64,000 nucleotides of DNA, taken from assembly GCA_013339765.2 (NCBI GenBank), contig CM023454.1, positions 148,427,603 to 148,491,602 on the forward strand, in the 5' to 3' direction. The translations under genes were made by a program, and so were the position numbers. This document shows positions 42,121-52,485 of the stretch, piece after piece (the stretch's first letter is position 1; every line of letters begins with the position of its first letter). The notes beneath the pieces are model-generated. The model searched no databases. It saw nothing but the letters and a program-made list of their open reading frames with translations, and was not told the DNA's origin. The DNA comes from Haemaphysalis longicornis. Taxonomy: Eukaryota; Arthropoda; Arachnida; Ixodida; Ixodidae.

Positions 42121-43175
42121 GAAATGCTCTGCATTTAAAATACTTACCGGCGCCTGGTTTCGATCCCACGACCTGCGGGTGGAACGCAAGGTACATGGTG
42201 CTCTACCCACTGCGCCACAATGCCGACACAGAATGGAGGGCTACGAACGCGCCTTATATCCTTGACTCATTCAAACTACGTCAACAAGCGGCTGATACAA
42301 CGCATTCACTATTTGTGGGCGGAACGCGAGGTACATGGTGCTCTTCCCACTCCGCCTCAATAATCATACCCACCTGCTAATAAATGATGTCATACCCACC
42401 TACTAATAAATGATGTCACGTCAGCACGTAATTACGTCTCCTCATTTAATTACAATACAACAACCAACAGCAACAAGTGCAACAACATTAAGGTAACGCA
42501 AGCTACTTAACGTCGTGCGCCCCAGGAAATGCTCTGCATTTGATCGTGCCCCTCGCGAGGGGGATGTTTAGTTTCCTGCCGCAGCAAGAACCAGAAGGCC
42601 TCCTGCGCAGTTTGTGGCCCATACCCACTTGGGGGATTGGCCAGGATTTTTTGTACTTGCAGCTTCTTAAGGCGGTACCAATTCCACTTCAGCGTTATTT
42701 CCTCTGTTTACATTCCCACTCGCTTGACCTCCCTGCGCTCTCTGGATGCTTGCTGCCTTTGTGTTATAGCTTCCTTCATTTCGTGGGTCCGTCAGCTTCG
42801 AGTTTTTCTTTTTCCTTTCCCGTAGTTGCGTTCTTGGGCGTTCCTTATCTATCCTTGAAGGAAACCAATCAGTTCGCTGTATTCCCAATGTTTCGTAGGT
42901 TGTGTCTCGATTTTCGTCTCCAGGCTTTTGAAAATATTAACCATTTGTTGATCGTTTAATTTCATGTCGTGTACCACCTTTTTCTCGTTTTGACCTTCAT
43001 TTTTCCAAAAATCAAAGTTATCCATTTATTGTCACTTCCAAAGCTGTGGGTACCTATTTCACCTGTTTTCATTAGAGTCAACCTTTCATACACTCCTACT
43101 GAAAGGAGGCTGTTGTCTATACTGGACTGATTTTGCCCTAGTTCCCAAGTAATTTGTCCCTCACACTTTTTCATC
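42121..43175 (-). repeat. Left arm of 1.05-kb inverted duplication
   Basis: The whole arm, palindrome-bounded repeat plus LINE fragment, is the reverse complement of about 44080-45135. The LINE/repeat junction is the same in both arms, so one duplicated the other after the insertion. The arms are about 0.9 kb apart. Confidence 0.88.
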
Positions 43176-43258
43176 CGCTCGGTGTGTATAGTAAACGAAC
43201 TACGTTTGTCAAACAGTAATGGGTTTTCTAGGTGAACGGGAAAGGCGCAAGGGCTCAC
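42545..43258 (-). pseudogene. LINE endonuclease fragment (inverted copy)
   Basis: Minus frames include CEGQITWELGQNQSSIDNSL and TLMKTGEIGTHSFGSDNKWITL, matching the plus LINE at 44075-44245. The SDH motif is changed to SDN here. The GGCCAATCCCCCAAGTGGG block (minus) is at 42622-42645. Confidence 0.82.
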
Positions 43259-43529
43259 TGGACATTATCAGGGAACCTTTTAGGCCATCGTAATACCATT
43301 TATTGCCAAAATAAGACTGTGCACACCGACGGGTGAGCTAAGCCTCAACAGTCATAGCCGCTACCACGGCTCGCCCGCCGGCTTAGTCGATGCATCAGCT
43401 CGATGCTATTCGCCCACTCAAGAATTGGAGAACATTGAGACATCGACCCGGCAGAGATGTCCAACCCCAGATTTCGGTGGTTCACCCGATGGCGGTGGTT
43501 CACCCGGTGGTTACCCGAAAGAAAAAGCC

Positions 43530-44270
43530 GCAGTGACTAAGATTAACTACATTAATATGCACTGTGGCAGATCACGAGAAAAATGGTTAGAGGTTCGCGG
43601 TCAACTAGAAATAGAAAAAAACTGAAGTATATGCCTTTATAGAAACTTTTCTTCGAGATTTAGAAGAGCCCCAAGCAATGCACGAATATATATGGCAAGG
43701 CTGTAACAGAACCGTAGGCACTAGAAAAGGGGGGAGGGGTCGGCAGGCTTATTCAACAAGGAGCCAATTGGTACAAAGTAAACGAAAACTTTGAAGAACA
43801 TATGTGGGTTAAGGGCACTATAGCGGGAAGAGAAACGTTGTTGGGAGTCGCGTATCTGTGGTAAGGGGATGGCAGTGAGGTTAGAGAAAAGAATGGAAAA
43901 CTGGTAGGCGGCATTAGGCGGGACCTCGATCAGCTTAGACAATCCGGAAAGATGATCCTAGTGGGAGACATGAATGCCCACATTGAGGACCTGGACGGAT
44001 ACCCGGACTGCAACGGCAAACTCGTACTAGATATGTGTGAAGAACATAATCTCGTTGTAGTAAACAGAGAGAATACGTGTGAGGGACAAATTACTTGGGA
44101 ACGAGGGGAAAAGCAGTCCAGTATAGACAACAGCCTCCTTTGTCTATGAAAGGTTGACTCTGATGAAAACAGGTGAAATAGGTGCCCACAGCTTTGGAAG
44201 TGACCATAAACGAATAACTTTGATTTTTGGAAAAATGGAAGGTCAAAACCGAGAAAACGGTGGTACACGA
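43530..44270 (+). pseudogene. LINE endonuclease (APE type)
   Basis: Conserved blocks in order, spread over frames: KINYINMHCGRS start (43540), VYAFIETF with catalytic Glu (43628), VGDMNAHIEDLDGYPDCNG (43960; Asp-Asn pair), IDNSLL (44127) and GSDHKRITLIF (44200; catalytic Asp-His). Frames shift at about 43624, 43720, 43862 and 44150. Nicks target DNA in live relatives. Confidence 0.8.
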
Positions 44271-44675
44271 CTTGAAATTAAACGATCAACAAAGGTTAAT
44301 ATTGGCAAAAGCCTGGAGACGGAAATCGAGACACAACCTACGAAACATTGGGAATACAGCGAACTGATTGGTTTCGTTCAAGGATAGATTAGGAACGCCC
44401 AACAACGCAACTACTGGAAAGGAAAACGAAAACCTCGAAGCTGGTGGAACAACGAAATCAAGGAAGCTATAACTCAAAGGCAGCAAGCATCGAGAGAGCG
44501 CAGGGAGGTCAAGCGAGTGGGAATGTAAACAGAGGAAATAACGCTCAAGTGGAATTGGTACCGCCTTAAGAAGCTGCAAGTACAAAACATCCTGGCCAAT
44601 CCCCCAAGTGGGTATGCGCCACAAACTGCACAGGAGGCCGCCTGATTCTTGCTGCAGCAGGAAACTAAACATCCG

Positions 44676-45185
44676 CCTCGCGAGGGGCACGATCAAATGC
44701 AGAGCATTTCCGGGGGAGCACGACGTTAAGTAGTTTGCGTTACGTTAATGTTGTTGCACTTGTTGCTGTTGGTTGTTGTATTGCAATTAAATGAGGAGAC
44801 GTAATTACGTGGTCACGTGACATCAAATATTACCAGGTGGGTATGACATCATTTATTAGCAGGTGGGTATGATTATTGTGGCGCAGTGGGAAGAGCACCA
44901 TTATACCTCGCGTTCCGCCCACAGGTAGTGAATGCGTTGTATCAGCCGCTTCTTGACGTAGTTTGAATGAGTCAAGGATATAAGGCGCGTTCGTAGCCCT
45001 CCATTCTGTGTCGGCTTTGTGGCGCAGTGGGTAGAGGACCATGTACCTTGCGTTCCGCCCGCAGGGTCGTGGGATCGAAACCAGGCGCCGGTAAGTATTT
45101 TTTATATAGTGTAGGGGGATGGGTGCGGATGACGATGGACAACTAGAACGGGTGACATTGTGAGTTAAAGAAATGCTCTGCATTT
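44676..45185 (+). mobile_element. Full-length palindrome-bounded, tRNA-containing repeat
   Basis: Starts with CCTCGCGAGGGGCAC (44676-44690), then AAATGCAGAGCATTT (44695-44709), and ends with AAATGCTCTGCATTT (45171-45185). In between come TTAATGTTGTTGCACTTG, duplicated AGGTGGGTATGA blocks, two GTGGCGCAGTGGG A-box-like motifs (44878, 45020) and a B-box-like GTGGGATCGAAACC (45070), then GGTGACATTGTGAGTTA near the end. It splits the LINE between endonuclease and RT. It combines a tRNA-like promoter with palindromic ends, so neither plain SINE nor plain MITE fits. Confidence 0.7.
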
Positions 45186-46347
45186 AAAACTTGTACAGCA
45201 AAAACTTAAACGAGAAAGTGAGCGATGGGTATCGAATAAACGGGCAAAAGATAAAGGCGGGCCGAGAAAGTTTTGCAATCATGTAAAGGAACTAAGGAAA
45301 AAGACCGAATAAGTACAACGTCATGTCATAAGCAGTGAAGGCCAGGTACTAAAAGGGGAAGTGGCGGTATTTCACCTACGCGCAATGATACAAGAGAAGT
45401 TCAGAACAACAGAGAGAGGGCTACAGCTTTTAGGGAGTGGGGCAACTGAGGTATGTACAGATACAGAGATAAAGTTGAGGAATCTAAACTTTTAAAAAGC
45501 CGAAGAAAATGTTCCAGCTAATACGGCAACAGGGACGGATGAAATTCCTATGGGGCTGGTCAACCTATTGGGTCCAAAAGGCAAGGCACAGCTGATTCGA
45601 GTAATCGAAAAAGTGATAAAAACTAAGCAAGTTCCAGACAATTGGCGTAAGAGCAGGATGAAGATGATATATAAAGGTAATGGATACAGGGCTGATGCCG
45701 ATTCGTACAGGCCTATTACACTTACCTCAGTAGCATACAGGCTCGCAATGCAGGCCATAAAAGACGAACTACAGGCGTGGATAGAAGGGAACGGCATACT
45801 GGGAGAACTACAAAATGTTTTCAGCCGAGACGGATGCTTAGAGGACAATTTATTTGTCCTAACCCAATGCATAGAGCTGTCAATGGCTCAGGAGCGACCG
45901 CTATGGATAGCATTTCTCGATATAAAGGGAGCCTACGACAACGTAGACAGAGAACTTTTATGGAGCATACCTGAACGGGAGGGATTAAGCCAGGACTTTA
46001 TACAGCTGTTGCAGGGAATTTACAATGACAGCGAGGGGCAAATTACCTGGGAGGACCAAAAGTGCACGGAACCGGTAGTCACAAATAGAGGTTTAAAGCA
46101 GGGTTCACGCCTGTCACCATTCCTGTTCATGCTGTACATGGCTAGACTAGAAAAAAAGCTTGAAGACCGTAAAATAGGTTTCAATCTGTGTTATAGCCGC
46201 AAAGGACAGGAAGTGGAGCAACATATCCCGGGACTGATATATGCAGATGACATAGTACTACTAGCAGATAGCAAACAGTGTCTGCAACAGCTCACGGATA
46301 TCTGCCGTGAAGAAGCCACTGAATTGGGTTTAGGGTTTAGCACAGCG
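45186..46347 (+). pseudogene. LINE reverse transcriptase (YADD)
   Basis: A linker (45200-45540) with stops is followed by an open frame from 45550. It contains SYRPITLTSVAYRLA, IAFLDIKGAYDNVDR (catalytic Asp), NRGLKQGSRLSPFLF and YADD at 46240-46251. The thumb is cut off at about 46345, where the sequence changes to CTTTCTTCCTTACTCTGAAG. The final residues of the frame are therefore not LINE. Confidence 0.85.
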
Positions 46348-46480
46348 AAGTCGGGAGTTCCTTTCTTCCTTACTCTGAAGAAAAGAAGTCCTCTTCCTGA
46401 CTTTCTCTTCCTGACTTTCTCCTGACTTTCTCGTCCTCTTCCTGACAACTTTCTCGTGTGTCTCTGTCTCTACTAACTTT
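46348..46480 (-). repeat. Hairpin-bearing repeat end
   Basis: GGAGTTCCTTTCTT pairs with AAGAAAAGAAGTCCTC (46355-46400). Short CTGACTTTCTC duplications follow, then CTCGTGTGTCTCTGTCTCTACT. It is the reverse of the 40560-40672 segment (TAGTAGAGACAGAGACAAAC...hairpin). Confidence 0.7.
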
Positions 46481-46677
46481 TATTCATTTATTTATTCATA
46501 TTACCTGCAGCGCCAATAAGGCATTACTGCAGGGGGGGTATATGCAAATACATGAATACAATTCATCACATGGGGAAAAATAAAAAAGAGAGAAGAAAAA
46601 AAAACTGACATGAGAATAAGTGGAACAAATCTGCACAATAGCACGTCAAGTGTACAAGCGGTGTCACAATGAAAAAT

Positions 46678-47850
46678 TTACATGTGCGACAAAAACGTGT
46701 GGAACAGAGCATCAGATGTACAATTAACAATATTACTTGGTAGATTATTCCATTCCCCAATGGAATGGGGAAAGAAGGAACCCTTGTACACATCAGTACG
46801 GCAATCAATTTCACGAATTTTCCACTCATGGTCGCGACGCTTAGATACAAAGTGCGGGGGTAGTAAGAAAATTTTAGGATCAATACCAGTCTTATTGAAA
46901 TAAATACGATATAGTAGTTCAAGTTTGTGATGCAACCGACGTTTACTTAATGTTTCCCAGCCCAACTCTGCTTTAAGTGATGTAATGCTAGTGCGAAAAC
47001 TATAATTTTTAGTTACAAATCGGGCGGCGCGGTTCTGGACGCGTTCTAGTAGTGCACATAAATTTTCAAATTGTGGGTCCCACACGGCGCAGGCGTACTC
47101 CGCAATGGATCTTACGTTGGTGAAATATAAAAGTTCTTTAACTTTTGGAGGAGCATCACTGAAGTTGCGTTTTAGAAAGTTGAGCATGCGGGAGGCAGAA
47201 AAGGACACGTGTTCAATCTGACGTTTCCAGGTTAGGTTAGATGAAAAATAGACGCCAAGATATTTATAATCAAGCACTGTATCAAGATGAGTACTTCCCA
47301 CAGTGTATTTTGATAAAACAGGGCTGCGACTGCGTGTGAAGGAAACATGCTTACATTTCGCAATATTCAAAGTCATTTTCCATTTTGCACACCACGTTTG
47401 GATATGGTCGAGATCACTTTGAAGATAGTCCGTGTCAATTGGGCTTTTGATACTGCGATAAACAACGCAATCGTCTGCGTAAAGGCGTACTTTGCAGGAC
47501 AAATTACTTACAATATCATTAATATATACAAGGAAAAGCAGGGGCCCTAAAACAGACCCCTGCGGAACACCAGAACTAACACTCACAGCACCTGATTTAC
47601 AGCCGTTTATCAGGACACATTGGGTACGATTATGCAAATAACCTGTTATCCACTGGACAACATCATGATGTAGGCCAAGAAAAGACAACTTATGGAGCAG
47701 CAACGAGTGCGGGACAGAATCAAATGCTTTTTTAAAATCCAAAAATACACAGTCTGTCTGTTCCTTCACGTCAAATGATGAGAAAAGATCATGGCTAAAT
47801 TCTGTTAATTGCGTTGTGCAGGAAAAACCTGCCCGAAAGCCGTGTTGGCA
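46678..47850 (-). pseudogene. LINE RT, C-terminal part (YADD)
   Basis: The 363-residue frame from 47769 contains FLDFKKAFDSVPH (catalytic Asp), SSGVPQGSVLGPLLFLVYIN, LYADDCVVY at about 47485-47459, LDYKYLGVYFSSNLTW and a C-terminal ERVQNRAARF block (47040-47010). It ends SDALFHTF near 46690 as Jockey/CR1-like LINEs do. The part upstream of 47769 (NCQHGFRAGFSCTTQL) is in the same frame, and a single-base shift near 47850 disconnects the N-terminal half. Confidence 0.88.
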
Positions 47851-48508
47851 GTTCGTAAATATCTATTGGATTCCAGGTGTTTTATTGTGGCGCTATATAT
47901 TATATGCTCTAGGATTTTACTACAGACACTTGTGAGGGATATGGGTCTATAGTTTTCAGGATTGCTTTTCGGGCCACTTTTGTGAATGGGCGCAACGTTA
48001 GCGATTTTCCAATCCTCAGGCAGGTCACCAGAAGCGATCGACTTGGAAAACAGAGTAACGAAAAAGTGGGCAATAGTCTCACGGCAGGCATGAAGGACGT
48101 AATTGGGTATGCCGTCAGGTCCGCCTGAAGAATTAACTTTAACATTCTGGAGTAGTTTGAGTACATCATTATAGGTCACAATGACGGGATCCATTTGTTC
48201 ATTTATTTGTTCTGAGACACTCCGAGCGTTTTCACAATACGTTGGAGAGAAAACAGACTGAAAGTAATGATTGAAACAATTACCCTTTTCATGGTCATCA
48301 GAAACAGTTGTGCCGTTAACGTGAAGACAGGGTATTCCTGTATGTTCCTTGCCCTGGGATTTCAAACATTTCCACATTTCTTTGGGATTTTCTTTTAACT
48401 TAGTTCCCAAGGAGCAGAGATATTTGTCTTTAGCAATTTTGTTCCGGATTTTTATTTCTTTGCCAAGGAGCCTTACGGCATCCATTACGCTCTGGTCTTT
48501 CTTTTTTC
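47850..48508 (-). pseudogene. LINE RT, N-terminal part
   Basis: Frame with KLKENPKEMWKCL, SSGGPDGIPNYVLH and GDLPEDWKIANVAPIHK, then SNPENYRPISLTSVCSKI, the fingers blocks of LINE RTs. The apparent Met start at 48530 lies in the inserted transposon; the true LINE frame enters at 48508 from the linker on the other side of the insertion. Confidence 0.86.
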
Positions 48509-48510
48509 TA

Positions 48511-50453
48511 TTGGCGGTGAGCGCGAACACAGGCGGCGCTGCGAAGCGCGCCTCCGTGACGTCAGCTTAGGGATTCTCGCATTTGTCGTCTGCTTCACTC
48601 AGGATCGCTCTCCCTGCTGTTTCTTTGCGCTCGGTCAACGTCTGGTGCTTGTCCGCACCAGAATTGGCGTGTGGGTAACTTTTTATCATAATAATAGGCT
48701 TAAAATCGCATACACTAGCTCATGGTGTCAATTAAAGTATAGTTTTGGATACCGCTGCCACCCCATTCCTTGCGACGCCGGTCCTGTGCGGAGCGCGAAG
48801 AGTCGGAGCTAGGCGTCAGCTTCTCATGTAAGCATTCGAACAAAAGGAACAGTCAGCTGCTAATAACCGACAACAGCGAAAATTGAACACCAAAACAAAT
48901 TTTAGGCCTTCAGGGCTGTCGGCTTTGGCAGAAGGCATCACGATTCCCGGTAATCATATGCAAGGTAAAACAGCTTTTGCAACTTTGCCGAACGCTAGAA
49001 CGCGTTTTGTCACATTACTTTACGTTGTCAAGGCATGAAAGTTTGCCGACATGCACTATAGACTGCAAAAACTGTAGGTTGAGTTCCAAATAACCCAGTG
49101 TGTATATACGCGCGTGCTGATTCTATACCAGGCACCTAACCAGTATAGAGGTTTATTGAGCAAAACGAGTCACGTCTTCGTTAAATTTATAGTAACACAT
49201 ATATGTTTGTTAAGACCTGGAGGGATTTTCGGAACATTTTGCACCGCCATATCTTCCCGATATTCGGATATGCGTTATAGGAAACTGCACTCAAGAGGAG
49301 GGGGAGGAGTTAGGGGAGGAGGGGGAAAACTTTGTTTAACAATTAAATCGATATGATTAGTGGGCCGGGTCCCTCAGTCCAGGACAAGAGAGTAAAAGTA
49401 ATTTTTCAAATCATAGAACGCCATCCCGAGTAGAATAGGATTTGTTCTTCGCGCCTGGAAGGGTTGAAAAGCAATAAAAAGCTACTTGGAATTCTTCTTC
49501 TGTTTCGAGTCTTGTAATATATGCAAGTATACTATTTATTGCGTTAGTTAGCGAGTATATCATGCCTTCAACACCATAATCATGTCATCATTGTTCGAGT
49601 TGAGAGTCAGGTCGTTATGATAACGATATAATTACGATAGAAATTCGGAGCACAAAAGCCGCCTTCGAGTACTGTGGACCAACGTTGTTTGCGCGATACG
49701 CGGTGGCGTAGCACAAACCTTCTCATTGTATTTGCATGTGAATAAACAACGCACGCTGCGGATATGCACCTTCTTGCACGCAGCCGTAATGAAAGCAAAT
49801 TTGGGAAGAAGGGAATGTATGCCATACAAAATGAAGGAAATATCCACACCACCTTTGTGAGGCTCCCAAACATCCCGAAACCTCCTAATAAGAAGTTGGT
49901 GACGGCGCAGAAAATTACTGCGTTGGCAGAAAAAAAAAAAGACAGAAACATTAAACCGATACAAGACAACAACGAAAGAAACAGAAGGAAAGCCGCTTTA
50001 TTTCCTGCTGTGCGATGAGCGTGTAGAGGCCGCTGCTTGGTACGTAGTATTAGACTGTTGAGTCTTCATAAGAGCATCTCAGAAAATACTGAAGGGAAGC
50101 CTACGCATTTTGAATACTTATCGAGAAGCTCTGATCGCTGATCCTCGCGAATAAGCAAGAAAGCACGAGTTACACACGATCTTCTGACCGATACTCTGAA
50201 GAAAGTTGTTCTCTATCTCTTCGTGTGTTGCAAACTTGTGGGGGGATACAGCTTCAAATTATTCAGATGCGTCAGAAGCTGGCAAAATAACTGAGTCGCT
50301 AGAAATACGCTTTTAACGCACTACAGCAACGAAGCGGGCGATTTCTAGCCCAGGCACTGTTGCCCCTCACAAGCGGAGTGTAGCAGACGACAGCGGCGCG
50401 AATCCTAAGCCGACGTCAGAGCCAGGGGCGCCACTGAAAGATCTTACCGCCAA
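48511..50453. mobile_element. ~1.94-kb DNA transposon with TIRs and TA target duplication
   Basis: Ends are inverted: TTGGCGGT at 48511 and ACCGCCAA at 50446-50453. Further matches lie inside: TGACGTCAGCTTAGGGATTC (48558 side) against GAATCCTAAGCCGACGTCA (50399 side), then TGTCGTCTGCTTCACTC against GAGTGTAGCAGACGACA. TA is present just outside each end (48509-48510, 50454-50455). It sits in the LINE linker and its removal keeps the LINE frame. No transposase motif is seen in its ORFs (49764-50018 plus, 49607-49972 minus), so it looks non-autonomous or decayed. Superfamily unknown. Confidence 0.78.
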
Positions 50454-50455
50454 TA

Positions 50456-51126
50456 CGTTTGCAAAAGACGGGCCCGCCTTTTTGTTGATAAGTAGACGTA
50501 CGCCACGGGACACCCACGGCTGTCGGCACGCCTTTGCGGGATATTAGTTTGCTAGCAACACCATTTGCTATTAATTGCTGTAGTTTGTCCTTGAAAGCTT
50601 CCCAAAGTAGTGTTGCAGTTAGAGAGCCGGCTCATTTCGTTAAACTCTGGTAAAAAGACGATGCAAGTTCCCTGGATAAGGAGACATAATCTCCGTTATT
50701 ATAATAGAAAACTTTACGTGGGTTATTGTGTACAGTTTTGAATCTGATTGTGGTAAATAGGCAAGGAACAGTCATGATCACTAATTCAGGGACGACTACA
50801 GTATTTCGGACAAGTGAGGGCCTATTTGCGAAGAGCAAATCTAAAACGGAAGCGCGGTCTTTTCCTTTCCTGGTAGGTTCGGTTACAAATTGGAAAAGAT
50901 TGTTTGCTTGTATCAACTCGTGGAAACTGGCAGACAGCGCACCGAGTCGGTGGGAATGCATTTTGGATCGCAACCACTGAACTTCCGGCATGTTAAAATC
51001 ACCTCCAAGTATGTAATCTGGTGGTCAATGTTGACAGAAAGTCTGATAAAGACCTGAAGGCTTCCGGTTCAGCGCACATGCTGGTGAACGATAATATGAC
51101 CGATAGTGATGACTCGTCCGCTGTTA
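50456..51126 (-). pseudogene. LINE endonuclease C-terminal region and linker
   Basis: At 51020-50990 the minus strand reads YILGGDFNMPEVQWL, the GDFN catalytic block. It continues LFQFVTEPTRKGKDRASVLD and LLFANRP; the SDH block appears replaced (PELVIMTVPCLF). Linker to 50456 includes WEAFKDKLQQLIANG after a frame change at about 50632. The protein start is lost in the gap. Confidence 0.8.
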
Positions 51127-51226
51127 NNNNNNNNNNNNNNNNNNNNNNNNNNNNNNNNNNNNNNNNNNNNNNNNNNNNNNNNNNNNNNNNNNNNNNNNNN
51201 NNNNNNNNNNNNNNNNNNNNNNNNNN
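51127..51226. other. Assembly gap (100 N)
   Basis: Exactly 100 N, the usual placeholder for a gap of unknown size, followed by GGGAAAAAAAAAAAAC. ORFs spanning it are not real. Confidence 0.99.
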
Positions 51227-52379
51227 GGGAAAAAAAAAAAACATACAGAAGAGCAGTAAAGAGTACGTCGGCAAGATTTTAGCAATGCAACTTCCGTGAT
51301 ATCTATAAGCTAAGGTGACTTCTTCCGGCCTCTATAGCGACCGGGTATCCGTTGTAAGGCACCACCCTCACTTCAGCAAATACTGCCGCCCGTGGCGAAC
51401 CGCTCGTCAGTGGAAGGCCGGTGGCGGTCAGCGCAGCGTACTTGTGCATGGATTTCTGTCGGGCTGCGAGACGCGGCTTGCAAGGCATAGATAATCGCAA
51501 GGACTTTTCAGTTCGGTAAACCTTGAAAGGGAGACGACCTTTACGAGTCATGCCATGTATAGGATTTACGCCCAACGCAGTAACTGCAAATCGCAGACCA
51601 CGCTCTATGCTGCAAGCTGGAAGCCGAGCTTGAAGTGCAAGTATGTTGCTTAGTATTGTTGGCTGCATGCACGTTGGCGCATCGAGGAATATATTGCAGC
51701 CAAATATTCCTGCAAAACCAGCGTGGGCAGCCGGTCAAAGAGTACTGCGGTGCTGGCTTTTGGAAGTTGATGAAGAAATGGCGTCATCCAAGAATGAAAA
51801 AGACATTTTGGGTTTTCGTTGCACATTCTATGCTTTACCCGAAAAAAAAAAATGCTGAGGCACAACGATACGTTAGTTAGTTTAGAAATGTGGTTAATTT
51901 CCCAAAAATATGTTTACAACAACCATTGAGAATCGTTTCCAAAATAAATACCGCAAGCTAGTATAAAGTTACTGCTTGACAAAGAAAAATATTGTTTTAT
52001 GCCTGTAATATGAGTTGGTTTCTACCTAGTTGCTTAGTGGCTTTTTCAAAAAACAACCATTGCGTGGCTAGGATGATGGACCGGGGAACGGCAAAACCAT
52101 GCCCTCAGTTTAGAAACTGAAAGCTGCGGTCGCTATTAATCACGAGCTGCCACCTACCCATGAATAAACAGAACGCGATGCACTGAAAACACTTTCACAA
52201 GTTATAGGACCAAACAAAGCCCATGGCGTTAAAAAGTGCAGAAATTTTCACAATTCGTTCACGCCTACGATTACGATATTACGGTGGCGAGCACGTCCCT
52301 GGAAGATCATCCAAGGTATCTTCGCCGTCTCCTCGAGCGTCCCGCTGCTCATGCCATCATCATCAAGTCTCGATTGATT
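51227..52379. other. No firm gene; one unassigned minus ORF
   Basis: Minus 51668-51303 is open for 121 residues, basic and non-repetitive (contains GLRFAVTALGVNPIHG and KVYRTEKSLRLSM). I recognise no family and see no start or splice support. It may be a host exon or a decayed mobile-element gene. Nothing else is supported here. Confidence 0.3.
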
Positions 52380-52485
52380 GATTGATTGTAGCGTTTAACG
52401 CGCCGCCGCAGCGCAGGCGATGAGGCACGCCGTAGTGGAGGGCTCCGGATTAACTTTGACCATCGTCACCAAGTCTCTAATTGCG
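52380..52485 (-). repeat. Ruka-like SINE 3' end
   Basis: Read on minus: GGTGACGATGGTCAAAGTTA, ATCCGGAGCCCTCCACTACG, GCGTGCCTCATCGCCTGCG, then GCGCGTTAAACGCTACAATC and an (AATC)n tail (52376-52390 region). Same family as 2246-2445, 5' truncated. Confidence 0.78.

Larger units (their letters stand above)
41571..42136 (-). mobile_element. Inner palindrome-bounded element
   Basis: Bounded by AAATGCAGAGCA (41571) and AAATGCTCTGCATTT (42122-42136). Read on minus it begins with palindrome, GTAACTCACGATGTCACCCG, a GGATT pentamer tract (42048-41955), then GCGTCATAGCCG repeats, then a short ORF. The layout matches the plus element at 31838. It ends before any transposase domain. Confidence 0.6.
41449..42541 (-). 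mobile_element. Palindrome-bounded repeat with a nested relative
   Basis: The outer element starts at 41449 (AAATGCAGAGCC, then AACTCACGATGTCACCC) and resumes at 42137 (AAAATACTTACCGGCGCC). It ends at 42541 with AAATGCTCTGCATTT, followed by the CCTCGCGAGGGGCAC module in reverse. The inner ~600 bp (to 42136) is flanked by 41571 and 42122-42136 copies of the same palindrome. Inside the outer part, 42160-42225 carries a tRNA-like module in reverse with a GGTTTCGATCCC B box. So a relative has inserted into an element of its own kind. Confidence 0.6.
43425..46347 (+). mobile_element. LINE with endonuclease and YADD RT, split by repeat
   Basis: Endonuclease remnants (43530-44250) and linker (to about 44675) are followed by a ~510-bp palindrome-bounded repeat (44676-45185). 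The LINE then resumes with an RT that is open for 291 codons (45550-46425). The 3' end is replaced at about 46348 by another repeat. Clade is uncertain among APE-endonuclease LINEs. Confidence 0.83.
46486..51126 (-). mobile_element. LINE (Jockey/L2/CR1-like) interrupted by a DNA transposon
   Basis: From the assembly gap downward: endonuclease C-terminus (51126-50632), linker to 50456, [DNA transposon 50453-48511], RT (48508-46678), 3' UTR and a CTTTTATTCATTTATTTATTC-type A-rich tail at 46476-46497. Excision of the transposon with one TA copy rejoins linker and RT in the same frame. Only one RT frameshift is obvious (near 47850), making this the best preserved LINE of the window. Its 5' part lies in or beyond the gap. 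Confidence 0.86.

Noticed and set aside
51021..51299. ORFs spanning the N run
   Set aside because: They are created by translating the 100-N assembly gap.
51303..51668. 121-residue minus ORF near the gap
   Set aside because: Non-repetitive and protein-like, yet no recognised domain, start context or splice sites; left as unassigned.
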